A stretch of 35,690 nucleotides of DNA from a bacterium (GCA_021827985.1 JAKATL010000028.1:1-35690); one strand, 5' to 3'; positions 23,308 through 31,807 are shown, counted from the first letter of the stretch. Notes: a model not told the origin generated them from the sequence alone. Program-made: numbers and translations.

Positions 23308-23818
23308 TCTTCATCCCCCCGCAGATCTTCGCCAGGCGCGCCCGCGCCGGGAGCTGGTTGTCCGGCACACCCTGAGGGCCACCCCCGAGCACGTATTCGC
23401 GGCGTTCACCGAACCGGAGCAGCTCAAGCAATGGTGGTGGCCGAGCGGGTTCACCGTCCCCCGAGCCGAGGTCGACCTGCGGGTGGGGGGCACCTACCGG
23501 ATCTACATGACCTGGCCGGAGTTCATGCCTGAGGAGTCCCAGTTCTCCCACTACATGGGCGGCGAGTACTACGAGATCGATCCTCCCCACCGGCTGGTGA
23601 TGAGCGGCCGGGCGGTCAACGAGCAGCAGGGCGAGCTCTTCGCGACCCTGATCGAGCTTACCCTGGAGGAAGTCCCTGAGGGCACGCAGCTGGCCATGCG
23701 CCAGACCTACTTCGACCCGATGCCTCCGAAGGCAGCTCTCGAGGGTGCCGAGCAGGGCTGGACGGAGCAGTTGGACAAGCTGGAGCGGCTGCTCGGAGCA
23801 GCGGGGGCCGACCGGTGA
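23300..23818 (+). CDS. SRPBCC (AHSA1/START-like) domain protein
   Basis: 172 residues. HTLRATPEHVFAAFTEPEQL and KQWWWPSGFTVPRAEVDLRV, followed by GGTYRIYM, then YYEIDPPHRLVMSG and the final amphipathic helix (GWTEQLDKLERLLGA) are the AHSA1-type SRPBCC layout, a ligand-binding helix-grip fold. Fused or paired ArsR-SRPBCC genes are widespread, but ligands are mostly unknown. The frame opens earlier, yet the ATG at 23300, overlapping the ArsR stop and preceded by GGAAG, fits the coupling. Its stop overlaps the next start (GTGA). Confidence 0.9.
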   Translation: MPDLHPPADLRQARPRRELVVRHTLRATPEHVFAAFTEPEQLKQWWWPSGFTVPRAEVDLRVGGTYRIYMTWPEFMPEESQFSHYMGGEYYEIDPPHRLVMSGRAVNEQQGELFATLIELTLEEVPEGTQLAMRQTYFDPMPPKAALEGAEQGWTEQLDKLERLLGAAGADR

Positions 23819-24696
23819 TCGCTGCTCACACGGTGCGCATCCGAGGCGTCGACCTGGTGTACGACGTCGGCGGGCCGCTGCCCCCCCGGGATGGGGCGCC
23901 ATCCTTGCTGATGATCGGACAGCCGATGGACGCCAGCGGCTTTGCTGCGCTGGCCTCGCACTTCCCCGACCGCACGGTGGTCACCTACGACCCCCGCGGC
24001 ATCGGCCGCAGCACCCGCTCGGACGGACGGGCGGATCACGATCCGGTGGTCCAAGCCGAGGACCTGCACCAGCTGATCGCCGAACTGGGCTCTGGCCCGG
24101 TCGAGATGTTCGCCAGCAGCGGAGGCGCCGTAACCGCCCTGGCCCTGGTGGCGGCCCATCCGGAGGACATCCGGGTGCTGGTGGCGCATGAGCCGCCGCT
24201 CCTCGGGGTGCTCCCCGATCGGGACGCCGCCGAGAGGGCGATGGGCCGGGTCCTGGCCGCCTATCAGTCGGGCGGACCGGGCGCGGGCATGGCGGCCTTC
24301 ATTGCCATGACATCCTGGCCCGGCGAGTTCACCGAGGAGTACTTGGCCAGGCCGCTGCCGGAGCCCGAACGGTACGGGATGCCGGCCGAGGACTCAGGCG
24401 ACCGGGACGACCTGCTGCTCTCCGGGCGCTCGGCCGCGGTGACGGCCTACCTTCCTGACCTCGCCGCCCTGGCGGCCTCGCCCACCCGAATCGTGATCGC
24501 CGTGGGCGAGGAGTCGGCGGGAAGGCTGGCCGCGCGCTGCGCGGCGGTCATCGCCGGGCGCCTCCATCAAGAGCCGGCCATCTTTCCCAGCCACCACGGC
24601 GGCTTCGTGGGTGGCGACCATCCCTTCGCCGGACAGCCCGAGGCCTTCGCGCGGCGGCTTCGAGCCGTCCTCAGCTCGGGTGGGTCGAACAGGTGA
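23815..24696 (+). CDS. Alpha/beta hydrolase
   Basis: 293 residues. VVTYDPRGIGRSTRSDGRA is the strand 4-oxyanion region; VEMFASSGGAVTALALVAAH is the nucleophile elbow (Ser102, here ASSGG rather than GxSxG); VLVAHEPPL follows; the catalytic His is in PSHHGGFVGGDHPFA. The cap region lies between 150 and 200. Third gene of the ArsR operon, starting with GTG overlapped with the SRPBCC stop, so it is under the same operator. Substrate unknown; an esterase or small-molecule detoxifying role would fit an ArsR-SRPBCC unit. Converges with the UPF0104 gene. Confidence 0.85.
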   Translation: MIAAHTVRIRGVDLVYDVGGPLPPRDGAPSLLMIGQPMDASGFAALASHFPDRTVVTYDPRGIGRSTRSDGRADHDPVVQAEDLHQLIAELGSGPVEMFASSGGAVTALALVAAHPEDIRVLVAHEPPLLGVLPDRDAAERAMGRVLAAYQSGGPGAGMAAFIAMTSWPGEFTEEYLARPLPEPERYGMPAEDSGDRDDLLLSGRSAAVTAYLPDLAALAASPTRIVIAVGEESAGRLAARCAAVIAGRLHQEPAIFPSHHGGFVGGDHPFAGQPEAFARRLRAVLSSGGSNR

Positions 24697-24741
24697 GTCC
24701 TCGCCTGCCCGGTGGCCGGTGCCGCCGTTCAGGACCGGACG

Positions 24742-25797
24742 CTAGCGGTCCACCAGCGGGCGGGCACCGGCTCCCACGAGCTCGGAGGCCGCGGTCGGGG
24801 CCGTCGCGGGTTCTTCCGCCACCGCCCCTCGGCGGAGCAGCCGGCGGCCCCTGAGGCCGAGCCAGCCGATCCCGCCCTCGGGCAGGGCGACCAGGAGGTC
24901 CATGACCTGGATCTCCAACCCCAGGGTGAGGGCGGGGCCGATGGCCAGGCCGGCCAGCGCCAGGCCCGCACCCCACCAGACCTGGGAGGTCCCGAACCCT
25001 CCGACCCCCTGGATAGGTAGGGCGAAGAGGAGCGTCCGCACGGCGAGCGCCAGCCACACCTGCCAGAACGTCACGTGCGCCCCCAGGGCCAGGAAGAGGC
25101 AGAGGTACTCGAGGGCGGCCAGCACCCGGGCCCCGGCGGTGGTGGCCAGAAGGCCGACCCCCACCCGCCAGCTGCTGAGCTCCCCGAGGGCGGTCTCGGC
25201 TCGCGCTGCGAGCCGGCCCACAAAGCGGACGCCTTCCACCCGTCTCAGCAGGGGCTGGCGCACCCGTTCTATGAAGAGGGCAGCGATGACCAGGAGGAGC
25301 GCCACCGCCAGAGCGACGGCACCCACCCGCAGGGAGCGGGGCAGCCGGGCCCCGGCCAGGTCCGCGGACACCAGCAGGATCACCGCAAGGCTGGCGAAGT
25401 CGAAGAGTCGCGCCACCACTGCCGCCCCCGTACCCCGGGGGATTGAGGCCCCCAACTCCCGGCGAGCAAGCCAGATGAAGGCGGCGTCCCCACCCGGGCC
25501 GGGAAAGACCTGACCGGCCCCCCAGCTTGCTGCGGTCACGCCGAGGACTGCCGGGGAGGAGCCGCCACCCAGCAGCAGCCGGTAGCGCAGGGCACGCATG
25601 GCCACGTAGCCGGCGGCCAGGAGAGCCGCCAGCAGTACCAGGGGCGGCGAGACATGCCCCAGGGCGTACCCCACCGTGGCCAGTGAGACCTTGTGCAGGA
25701 CCAGGAAGAGCAGCACCACGGCCACCAGAACTCCCAGGCCCACCCGGGGCCAGGGTCGCCCGGCCCATCTGGCCAGCGCGGAGATGCGGGTGCTCAT
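24742..25797 (-). CDS. UPF0104 / lysylphosphatidylglycerol synthase TM-like membrane protein
   Basis: 351 residues with about eight membrane helices. GYVAMRALRYRLLLG and the WGAGQVFPGPGGDAAFIWL segment match the flippase-like LPG_synthase_TM (AglD/MprF N-terminal) family; the late LPIQGVGGFGTSQVWWG (usual form P.P.GxGxxE) is its second signature. Such proteins move or modify lipids and glycolipids; no C-terminal aminoacyl transferase domain is present, so it is not a full MprF. ATG start at 25797; 78 bp behind the acyl-CoA synthetase gene on the same strand. Confidence 0.82.
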   Translation of the reverse strand: MSTRISALARWAGRPWPRVGLGVLVAVVLLFLVLHKVSLATVGYALGHVSPPLVLLAALLAAGYVAMRALRYRLLLGGGSSPAVLGVTAASWGAGQVFPGPGGDAAFIWLARRELGASIPRGTGAAVVARLFDFASLAVILLVSADLAGARLPRSLRVGAVALAVALLLVIAALFIERVRQPLLRRVEGVRFVGRLAARAETALGELSSWRVGVGLLATTAGARVLAALEYLCLFLALGAHVTFWQVWLALAVRTLLFALPIQGVGGFGTSQVWWGAGLALAGLAIGPALTLGLEIQVMDLLVALPEGGIGWLGLRGRRLLRRGAVAEEPATAPTAASELVGAGARPLVDR

Positions 25798-25875
25798 TTC
25801 ATCCCCATTCTGAAGGGACCGCCGGACGGGGGGCTGAACCGCTGCTGAGAGCCCCGAGGCGACGCCTCCTCGGCG

Positions 25876-28593
25876 TCAGCCGCGCTCCACCGCGAAGCGC
25901 TTGGCGCCCACCGGCAGAGACGGCGGGGGCGCCTCGATCCTCGCCCGGGAGTCCACCACGTACGCGCCCTTCTCGGTCACCACCACCGGGTTGCACTCCA
26001 CCTCCGCCAGCGCCGGATGCTCCTCGGCCAGGGCGGCCAGGGCGGCCAGCGTCCGGACCGCAGCCTCCACGTTGACCGGCGGGGCGCCGCGGAAGCCGGT
26101 GAGGAGGGGGTAGGTGCCCAGCTCCCTCAGCATCTCGCCGGCGTCTGTGGGTGAGACCGGGGCCAGCCGAACCGAGGTGTCGTGGAGCAGCTCGACCGCG
26201 GTTCCCCCGGCCCCACAGGCCACCACGGTTCCGAACTGGTGATCGCGCACCGCTCCCATCAGCAGTTCGACCCCGCCCTCCAACTGGGGCTGGACCAGGA
26301 ACGACTCCACCTCTATCTCCTGGTCGTGCAGCCTTGTGGCCATCTCCCGAGCGGCCTCCGCAACCTCCTCCTCGGAGCGAAGGCCGAGCCGAACCGCTCC
26401 CAGCTCACTCTTGTGGAGGATCGCCCGCCCCGCCCCCTTCAGCACCACGGGAAAGCCCAGCTCCGCGGCTAGGCGGGCTGCACCCTCGGGGTCCGCGGCC
26501 TGCCGGGTGGGCAGGACCTGGATGCCGTACTCCTGGAGGAGGTTATCCGTCTCCTCACTTCGGAGCCATCGGGGCCCGCCACGAAGCCAGTCGGAGAGCA
26601 GGGCAGCCACCCGGAGCTGCTCCGGCGCCGGGGTTCCCTCCTCGTCCGCCTCGGGCCGCTCCCGCCACCGCCTGAGGCGCAGCGCCGCGGCCAGCACCCG
26701 CGCGGGATTCTCGGGGAACGGGTACGAGGGCACCTGCACATCCCCTGAACGGAGCTGCTCGGGAACCCCCTCGCTGGTCATGAACACGGTGACCACGGGG
26801 ATGCGGCGCGGCAGGGACCCCGTGGCCTCCCGGATGGCCGCGGCCACATCCTCAGCCCGGGTCACCAGCGGAGGGGTGAAGATCACCACCAGGGCGTCCA
26901 CCCCCGAATCCGAGCTCACCACCTCGATGGACCGCCGGTAGTCGTCGGCCGAGGCGCTGGCGATCATGTCGACCGGGTTCCCGGTGGCGGCCTCAGGCGG
27001 GAGGAAGCTCTGCAATTGCTCCCGGGTCTGCGGCTGCAGCTCCGCCACCGTGAGGGAGTTGGCCTCCAGGGCGTCCGAGCAGAGGATGGCTGGCCCGCCG
27101 GAGTTGGTGATGATGCCCACTCTCGGCCCCTGGGGCAGGGGCTGGGTGGCGAGCATGGAGAGCAGGTCGAAGAGGTCGGAGAGGGTCTCGGTGCGCAGCA
27201 CCCCGGTTTGCTTGAAGAGAGCGTCGACGGTGGCGTCCGAAGCAGCCACCAACGAGGCGGTGTGCGAGGCGGCGGCCCGGGCCCCGGCCTTGCCACGTCC
27301 GCTTCTGACAGCCACTATGGGCTTGCGCCGCGACACCCGGGAGGCGATCTGGGCGAACTTGCGGGGGTTGCCGAAGGATTCCAGGTACAGTGCCACCAGC
27401 TCGGTGCGGGGGTCGTTCTCCCAGTAACAGAGGAGGTCGTTACTGCTGAGGTCGGCCTTGTTGCCCACCGAGACGAAGCTGCTGAGGCCCAGCCCCAGCG
27501 TCCTGGTGCTCTCGATGATGGCAAGCCCCAAGGCGCCGCTCTGGGAGAGGAAGCCGATGGTCCCCGGCCACGGTGTCGAGGGGGCGAAGGTGGCGTTGAG
27601 CCGGACCTCCTCGGCGGTGTTGAGGACCCCCATGCAGTTGGGCCCCACCAGCCGCATCCCCGACTCTCCACAGATGCGCAGCAGCTCACGCTGGCGCTCC
27701 TGTCCCGCCGGGCCGGCCTCCGCGAAACCGGCGGAGATCACCACCAGCGCCCGCACCTGCTTGTCCACACACTGGCGGGCGACGTCGTTGACAGCCTTGG
27801 CGGGAACACAGACGACGGCCATGTCCACCGGTCCTGGTATCGCGGTCACCGAGCGGTAGGCGGGCACCGACTGGACCACCGCGGCGGCGGGGTTGACCGG
27901 ATACACCGGGCCCTGGAACCCGTACTGCAGCAGGTTGTGGAAAACCTCCCCGCCGATGGTGCCGCGGTCCCGGCTGGCTCCCACCACCGCGACCGAACGG
28001 GGCTCCAGGACCGCCGCGACTGCAGCAGCCGCCGCCTGGCTCTCCCGCTCCAGGAACCGCTGCAGGGCCCCCCTGGTGATCTCGGTGGGGAACTCGACAG
28101 CCACCGACCCCGGTTGGGAATCGGTGTGCAGGGCGAAGCCGCTGTTGGCGAAGACCTCGAGCATGGCCGCGTTCTCCGGCAGCACCGAGGCCTCGAAGAC
28201 GCCGACCCCCAGCCGGTTGGCCGCCTCGGCCAGCTGGGCCAGCATGATCGAGGCCAGACCCTGGCCCTGGTATTCGTCCACCACGGTGAAGGCGACCTCG
28301 GCCCGGCCCGGGGAGGTGGCGATGCAGATGGCGTGGGCCAGCGGACGCGGAGGGTCCCCCTGAAGCGCCAAGAGCCCGAAACTCCGACTGCCGTCCACCT
28401 GGACCAAAAGATCGGAAGTGGCCTCCAGGTCGACCGCACCGGAGAAGAAGCGCGTGGCCAGCGCCCGCTCGGAGAGACTGGCCAGCAGCTGCCGGACCAG
28501 CTGCCCGTCCGCCGGCGTGAGCTCGCGGAGCCGGGCGGTGGACCCGTCCCGGAGCACGACTTCGCTCGCATGGAGAAGCGCCTCGTCGACCAT
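25876..28593 (-). CDS. GNAT domain fused to NDP-forming acyl-CoA synthetase
   Basis: 905 residues. GNAT domain about 1-170, with the acetyl-CoA loop DEYQGQGLASIML (107-119) and an N-terminal LRELTPADGQLV. A CoA-binding Rossmann domain begins near 195 (PRSVAVVGASRDRGTIGGEV); two succinyl-CoA-ligase-like domains follow (VGPNCMGVLN, FLSQSGALG, then GRGKAGARAAASHTASLVAA with His444, the phosphohistidine position); ATP-grasp about 690-890 (GFPVVLKGAGRAILHKSELG, then EVECNPVVV). The order GNAT-first is that of actinobacterial PatA-like lysine acetyltransferases, reverse of E. coli Pat. The kept His means the synthetase half may still be active. ATG at 28593; TAAACC lies 7 nt upstream. Confidence 0.92.
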   Translation of the reverse strand: MVDEALLHASEVVLRDGSTARLRELTPADGQLVRQLLASLSERALATRFFSGAVDLEATSDLLVQVDGSRSFGLLALQGDPPRPLAHAICIATSPGRAEVAFTVVDEYQGQGLASIMLAQLAEAANRLGVGVFEASVLPENAAMLEVFANSGFALHTDSQPGSVAVEFPTEITRGALQRFLERESQAAAAAVAAVLEPRSVAVVGASRDRGTIGGEVFHNLLQYGFQGPVYPVNPAAAVVQSVPAYRSVTAIPGPVDMAVVCVPAKAVNDVARQCVDKQVRALVVISAGFAEAGPAGQERQRELLRICGESGMRLVGPNCMGVLNTAEEVRLNATFAPSTPWPGTIGFLSQSGALGLAIIESTRTLGLGLSSFVSVGNKADLSSNDLLCYWENDPRTELVALYLESFGNPRKFAQIASRVSRRKPIVAVRSGRGKAGARAAASHTASLVAASDATVDALFKQTGVLRTETLSDLFDLLSMLATQPLPQGPRVGIITNSGGPAILCSDALEANSLTVAELQPQTREQLQSFLPPEAATGNPVDMIASASADDYRRSIEVVSSDSGVDALVVIFTPPLVTRAEDVAAAIREATGSLPRRIPVVTVFMTSEGVPEQLRSGDVQVPSYPFPENPARVLAAALRLRRWRERPEADEEGTPAPEQLRVAALLSDWLRGGPRWLRSEETDNLLQEYGIQVLPTRQAADPEGAARLAAELGFPVVLKGAGRAILHKSELGAVRLGLRSEEEVAEAAREMATRLHDQEIEVESFLVQPQLEGGVELLMGAVRDHQFGTVVACGAGGTAVELLHDTSVRLAPVSPTDAGEMLRELGTYPLLTGFRGAPPVNVEAAVRTLAALAALAEEHPALAEVECNPVVVTEKGAYVVDSRARIEAPPPSLPVGAKRFAVERG

Positions 28594-28741
28594 GCTCTAA
28601 GGTTTAGCGCAACTGCTCCCTGGGCGGCGCGGGTGATTCCCACCGCTGGGCGTGGCAACTTCACCCGAGCGTGGTTCCACTCGCTCCGCTCCCCGTGGTA
28701 ACACCCTGCCCCACCGGAACCGGCGGCCGGATGATCGGTTC

Positions 28742-28966
28742 ATGGCGGCAGGGTTGCGCTCGGCTTTGCGGAAGATGGAGGGGGCTCCGGCGGTAACGGT
28801 CCGCCTTAGGCCCGTGGCTGAAGGCAGGGGCCGGACCTGGCGGGAGATGATGGCACTGCTCCCGCAAGTGGAGCCGGTGTGGCTCCCATCCGAACAGCAG
28901 ACTTGCACCGAATGCGACTCCGTGCCTGGGCTGACGACCCTGCCGCCTGATTGCTACATCGGATGA
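28742..28966 (+). CDS. Possible small ORF, no recognised family
   Basis: 74 residues from the ATG at 28742. It has one CTEC-like Cys pair and an aromatic WREMMALLPQVEPVW stretch but weak third-position GC, no good ribosome binding site and no match I know. It could be a remnant of a larger gene or a chance frame. Confidence 0.2.
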   Translation: MAAGLRSALRKMEGAPAVTVRLRPVAEGRGRTWREMMALLPQVEPVWLPSEQQTCTECDSVPGLTTLPPDCYIG

Positions 28967-28992
28967 CACCGGCGGGCCCGGGAGCCCGCGTC

Positions 28993-29021
28993 TTGCCTTT
29001 GGCTTGAGCGCCGGCTAGTCT
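28993..29021 (+). promoter_or_regulatory. Promoter of the methyltransferase gene
   Basis: TTGCCT (28993-28998) and TAGTCT (29016-29021) are 17 nt apart, and the -10 ends 7 nt before the ATG at 29029. Good spacing for a leaderless transcript. Confidence 0.6.
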
Positions 29022-29028
29022 GCGGTGC

Positions 29029-29757
29029 ATGGCCGCGCCCCGGGAGCTCCCGGAGTTTCGCACCACCCTAACCCCGGGGGAGGTGGCACGCATCCGGCAG
29101 TGGCATGAGCGCGCCTACCAGGCGGCCAAGGAGGAGTCCGCACGGCCCAGGTCATACGACTACCTGGGGCTCCGCCTGGTTGTCCCCTGCGAGGTGCAGC
29201 CGATCACCGGCGTCTCCCACCTCTTGGGAGAGACGGTGCTGCGCGAGGTGCACGCCGGAGAACTGGTCCTGGACATGGGCACCGGGTGCGGGGTGAACGC
29301 ACTCCTGGCGGCTGGTCAGGGCGCCCAGGTGGTGGCGGTGGACGTGAGCCCGCTGGCCGTGGCCGCCACCCGGGCCAATGCCCGGCGCAACCACCTCGGG
29401 CGGGCGGTTGACACGCGCGAGAGCGACGTCTTCTCGGCGGTCCCGGAGCGCTTCGACCTCATCATCTTCGACCCGCCTTTCCGGTGGTTCCAGCCGCGAG
29501 ACCTACTTGAAGTCGCCACCTCCGACCACAACTATCGGAGCCTGACCAAGTTCTTCCTCGAGGTGGGATCCCACCTCACCCCGTCCGGTCGGCTCCTGGT
29601 CTTCTTCGGCAGCTCCGGTGACCTCGGCTACCTCAGATGGCTCGCCGGAAGTGCAGGCTTCCGGGAGGAGGTGGTGGCCCGCGCCGAACTCACCCGGGGT
29701 GATCAGCTGGTGGAGTACCTGACCTTGCGCCTCACCCGGGCTCGCCCCACCCTCTGA
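29029..29757 (+). CDS. HemK/RsmC-like methyltransferase
   Basis: 242 residues. SAM motif I VLDMGTGCGVNALLAAGQGA, motif II VVAVDVSPLAVAATRANARR, and motif IV FDLIIFDPPFRWF. The DPPF tetrapeptide belongs to the (N/D)PP(Y/F) group used by enzymes that methylate exocyclic or amide nitrogens (HemK/PrmC, RsmC, adenine methyltransferases). The N-terminal 60 residues are helical, with SYDYLGLRLVVPCEVQPITG, as in PrmC-like and MTS family proteins. The target may be a protein, rRNA or a small molecule; this cannot be settled here. Leaderless promoter 7 nt upstream. Converges with the AIM24 gene. Confidence 0.82.
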   Translation: MAAPRELPEFRTTLTPGEVARIRQWHERAYQAAKEESARPRSYDYLGLRLVVPCEVQPITGVSHLLGETVLREVHAGELVLDMGTGCGVNALLAAGQGAQVVAVDVSPLAVAATRANARRNHLGRAVDTRESDVFSAVPERFDLIIFDPPFRWFQPRDLLEVATSDHNYRSLTKFFLEVGSHLTPSGRLLVFFGSSGDLGYLRWLAGSAGFREEVVARAELTRGDQLVEYLTLRLTRARPTL

Positions 29758-29778
29758 TCCGAGGGCGTCTCGGCGGCC

Positions 29779-30423
29779 TCAGTCCTCGGTCGGCAGGTGG
29801 ACGAACATGGTCTGGATGCCCACCCGGCCCGGGCCACGGAGCCGGTTGAACACCAGCCGGCCCACCCCGGCGAAGATCCCGGTGCGCAGGCCGTAGACGG
29901 TGGGGCGCATGCGCACGTTGGGGTCCATGTACACCCATCCCCCGGGCTCCACGTCTATCTCCTCCCCCACCTCGAGCTCCTTCTCCAGGACGTTGCCGTA
30001 CCCGTGGAGCCAGACCACCCCGTCCCCCTCCCGGGCCTCAAAGCGGTCGACCCAGAATCCGTTGTCCCCGAAGAGGTTGTTGGAGATCCCCCGGATCCGC
30101 GAGGCGCTGTACCGGGTCGAGGCGGTGGCGGCCAGGAACTGGTGCTCGCGGACCAGGATGGCGGCTCCGCGGGGAAGCTCGAGGGGGAAAACGTGCCCCG
30201 GAGCGTCCCGGGAGAAGGCGATCTCTCCTCTCCCCCGGGCCTCGGTGAGGAAGACCTCCCGCCCGGCCACCAGCCGCCGGGCAGCTCCCCGAACCGCGGC
30301 CAGCCGGATGTCCACCTGGGGGTCCTTCCAGAGGACCACGTGGTGCTCGAAGTACAGCGGCATCGACCCATCCAGGTGGCAATGGAGCAGGGGGACCAGC
30401 TCCCCCTGGATGCTGTACTCCAC
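29779..30423 (-). CDS. AIM24 family protein
   Basis: 214 residues from the GTG at 30423. VEYSIQGELVPLLHCHLDGS and LYFEHHVVLWKDPQVDIRLA, the Gly-rich repeats, and VYMDPNVRMRPTVYGLRTG match the AIM24 / TIGR00266 beta-prism-like family. The open frame extends to 30594 but the extra N-terminus overlaps the next gene's 3' end and has no family character; AGGGA about 7 nt before the GTG supports the chosen start, with a TTG at 30477 as alternative. AIM24 proteins are of unknown biochemical role (the yeast one sits in the mitochondrial inner membrane). Same strand as the copper lipoprotein, 119 bp behind it. Confidence 0.85.
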   Translation of the reverse strand: MEYSIQGELVPLLHCHLDGSMPLYFEHHVVLWKDPQVDIRLAAVRGAARRLVAGREVFLTEARGRGEIAFSRDAPGHVFPLELPRGAAILVREHQFLAATASTRYSASRIRGISNNLFGDNGFWVDRFEAREGDGVVWLHGYGNVLEKELEVGEEIDVEPGGWVYMDPNVRMRPTVYGLRTGIFAGVGRLVFNRLRGPGRVGIQTMFVHLPTED

Positions 30424-30542
30424 CCCCGGTCCCTGCCCGCCGCGCAGGGTGGTGGGTAGCAGGTGGGGGGGGTTCAAGGCGCCTGCTGGGTGACGGTCAT
30501 GAGCGGAATGTACGTCCGGTGGGAAACCGGGTGCGAGCCGGG

Positions 30543-31409
30543 TCAGAGGTGGATGGTCGGGACACCACCCGCCGTCACCGTGAAGGAGGCCCACATTCCC
30601 AGACCCTCGTGCCCTGGGACCAGGCAGGCGATCCGGTAGGAGCCCGCGGCCGAGGGCACGAAGGAGAAGGTGAGGCTCCCGCCCGGGTTCAGACCCACGG
30701 TGGGATCAGGGCTGCTGGCGCCGGGGAACACCGGGCTGGTGCCCGTGGGCGTGACCACTACCGCGGAGTGGTTGATGGTGGCGGCGTTGCTGAAGTCCAC
30801 CACCACCGTCCAGCCCACCGGCACCGAGACCGCCAGCTGACCATTGGAGTACCCGTCGTAGCTGAGGCCGCGGTTCACCCCCCGGTAGCCGGCGACCAGC
30901 TTCAGCGTGGCGGAGCGGGCGGCGGGATCGTAGCTGAGCCACTGGTCGAGGGTGACGCTGGTGGGCGTCGGGGTGGGGCTGGGCCGGACCTTGGGGGTTG
31001 GCGTGGGGCTGGGTTTGGGCGGGACGAAGAACTGGGGGCTGGCGGTTATGAGCCCATCGGCGGTCACGGTCACTGAGGAGGCGACGCTGGTCTGACCGGC
31101 AACCGTCCAGGAGACAAAGGGGTTGGTCGTGGGGTCGCTCGGCTCCGCGGTGAGGGTCGCCTGCTGCCCGCAGCTGAGCGGGATGGTGGTGGTCCCGAGA
31201 TCCAGGCGCCGGGTGGTGCCTCCGACCCGCGCCTCCACCGTGCCCAGCAGCCCTGAGCCCGAGGCCGGGATCTGGACAGTGACCGAGCAACCGACTCCCT
31301 GGGAAGGTGAGTTCAGCGGTCCGCTGGCGCACCCCACCAACAGGAGCCCGCCGACCGCAACGACCGAGAGAGAAGCTGCGGCCCAACGGATGGGCGCACC
31401 ACGAGTCAC
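30543..31409 (-). CDS. Lipoprotein with C-terminal blue-copper (sulfocyanin-like cupredoxin) domain
   Basis: 288 residues. Signal peptide with lipobox LVGC (Cys27), so Lgt should lipidate it and hold it on the outer face of the membrane. Residues about 30-125 form a beta-rich domain with a Cys41/Cys80 pair that might form a disulfide; a PTPTPKVRPSPTPTPT linker (134-150) follows; the C-terminal domain (about 155-280) has the type 1 copper ligands His214 (INHSA), Cys262, His267 and Met272 in a C-x4-H-x4-M order, as in sulfocyanins. It likely carries electrons near the membrane, perhaps to a terminal oxidase; no oxidase gene is nearby. GTG start at 31409, not in frame with an ATG 22 nt upstream. 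Confidence 0.88.
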   Translation of the reverse strand: MTRGAPIRWAAASLSVVAVGGLLLVGCASGPLNSPSQGVGCSVTVQIPASGSGLLGTVEARVGGTTRRLDLGTTTIPLSCGQQATLTAEPSDPTTNPFVSWTVAGQTSVASSVTVTADGLITASPQFFVPPKPSPTPTPKVRPSPTPTPTSVTLDQWLSYDPAARSATLKLVAGYRGVNRGLSYDGYSNGQLAVSVPVGWTVVVDFSNAATINHSAVVVTPTGTSPVFPGASSPDPTVGLNPGGSLTFSFVPSAAGSYRIACLVPGHEGLGMWASFTVTAGGVPTIHL

Positions 31410-31500
31410 CCCCGATAATCCCCTGGCACCATTTCCTCAGAGTACCGGATCGGCCCATCGCCCCGGCCCTCCGGGGGCTGCGCGCTGCGTCCGGCCGCGG

Positions 31501-31506
31501 TAGGGT
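31501..31506 (+). promoter_or_regulatory. -10 box before clpS
   Basis: TAGGGT ends 8 nt before the clpS ATG at 31515, with no Shine-Dalgarno between, so clpS is probably read from a leaderless or nearly leaderless mRNA. Confidence 0.4.
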
Positions 31507-31514
31507 ATGCGCGT

Positions 31515-31805
31515 ATGGCAGCCGTCCAGCCGGTCGTCACCCAGGGCACCGGGCACTCCGCCAGCGAGGAGCGGGACCGCCCCTGGCAGGTGGTGGTCTG
31601 GAACGACCCCGTGACCCTCATGAGCTACGTGGTGGTGGTGTTCCGTCGGCTCTTCGGGTACGACCTGGAGACCGCGACCCAGCTGATGTTGAAGGTCCAT
31701 GTGGAGGGGCGGGCGGTGGTCGCGACCGAGCCCCGTGAGCGCGCCGAGGTGTCAGTGGCGCAGCTCCACGCCCACGGTCTCCAGGCGACCCTGGCCCGCG
31801 ACTGA
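31515..31805 (+). CDS. clpS: ATP-dependent Clp protease adaptor ClpS
   Basis: 96 residues. WQVVVWNDPVTLMSYVVVVF followed by RRLFGYDLETATQLMLKVHV and EGRAVVATEPRERAE are the N-degron-binding core: the Asn-Asp pair and the first helix Met contact the N-terminal residue, and the long disordered N-terminus (about 22 residues) drives ClpA/ClpC handling in known ClpS. It hands N-end-rule substrates to ClpAP/ClpCP. Followed 2 nt later by a DUF2017 gene, an arrangement conserved in actinobacteria-like genomes. Confidence 0.93.
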   Translation: MAAVQPVVTQGTGHSASEERDRPWQVVVWNDPVTLMSYVVVVFRRLFGYDLETATQLMLKVHVEGRAVVATEPRERAEVSVAQLHAHGLQATLARD

Positions 31806-31807
31806 GC

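Larger units (their letters stand above)
28594..29028. other. 435-bp gap between divergent genes; one weak ORF
   Basis: Apart from the promoter near its right end I see no known gene. A frame on the plus strand from an ATG at 28742 to a TGA at 28966 gives 74 residues ending TWREMMALLPQVEPVWLPSE and QQTCTECDSVPGLTTLPPD; its third positions are less GC-rich than neighbours and no family is recognised. The hairpin GCGGGC-CCGGGA-GCCCGC lies at about 28973-28990. Confidence 0.4.

Noticed and set aside
27016..28701. 561-codon plus-strand frame opposite the GNAT/acyl-CoA synthetase
   Set aside because: Antisense of a gene with complete domain order; no start signals or known domains.
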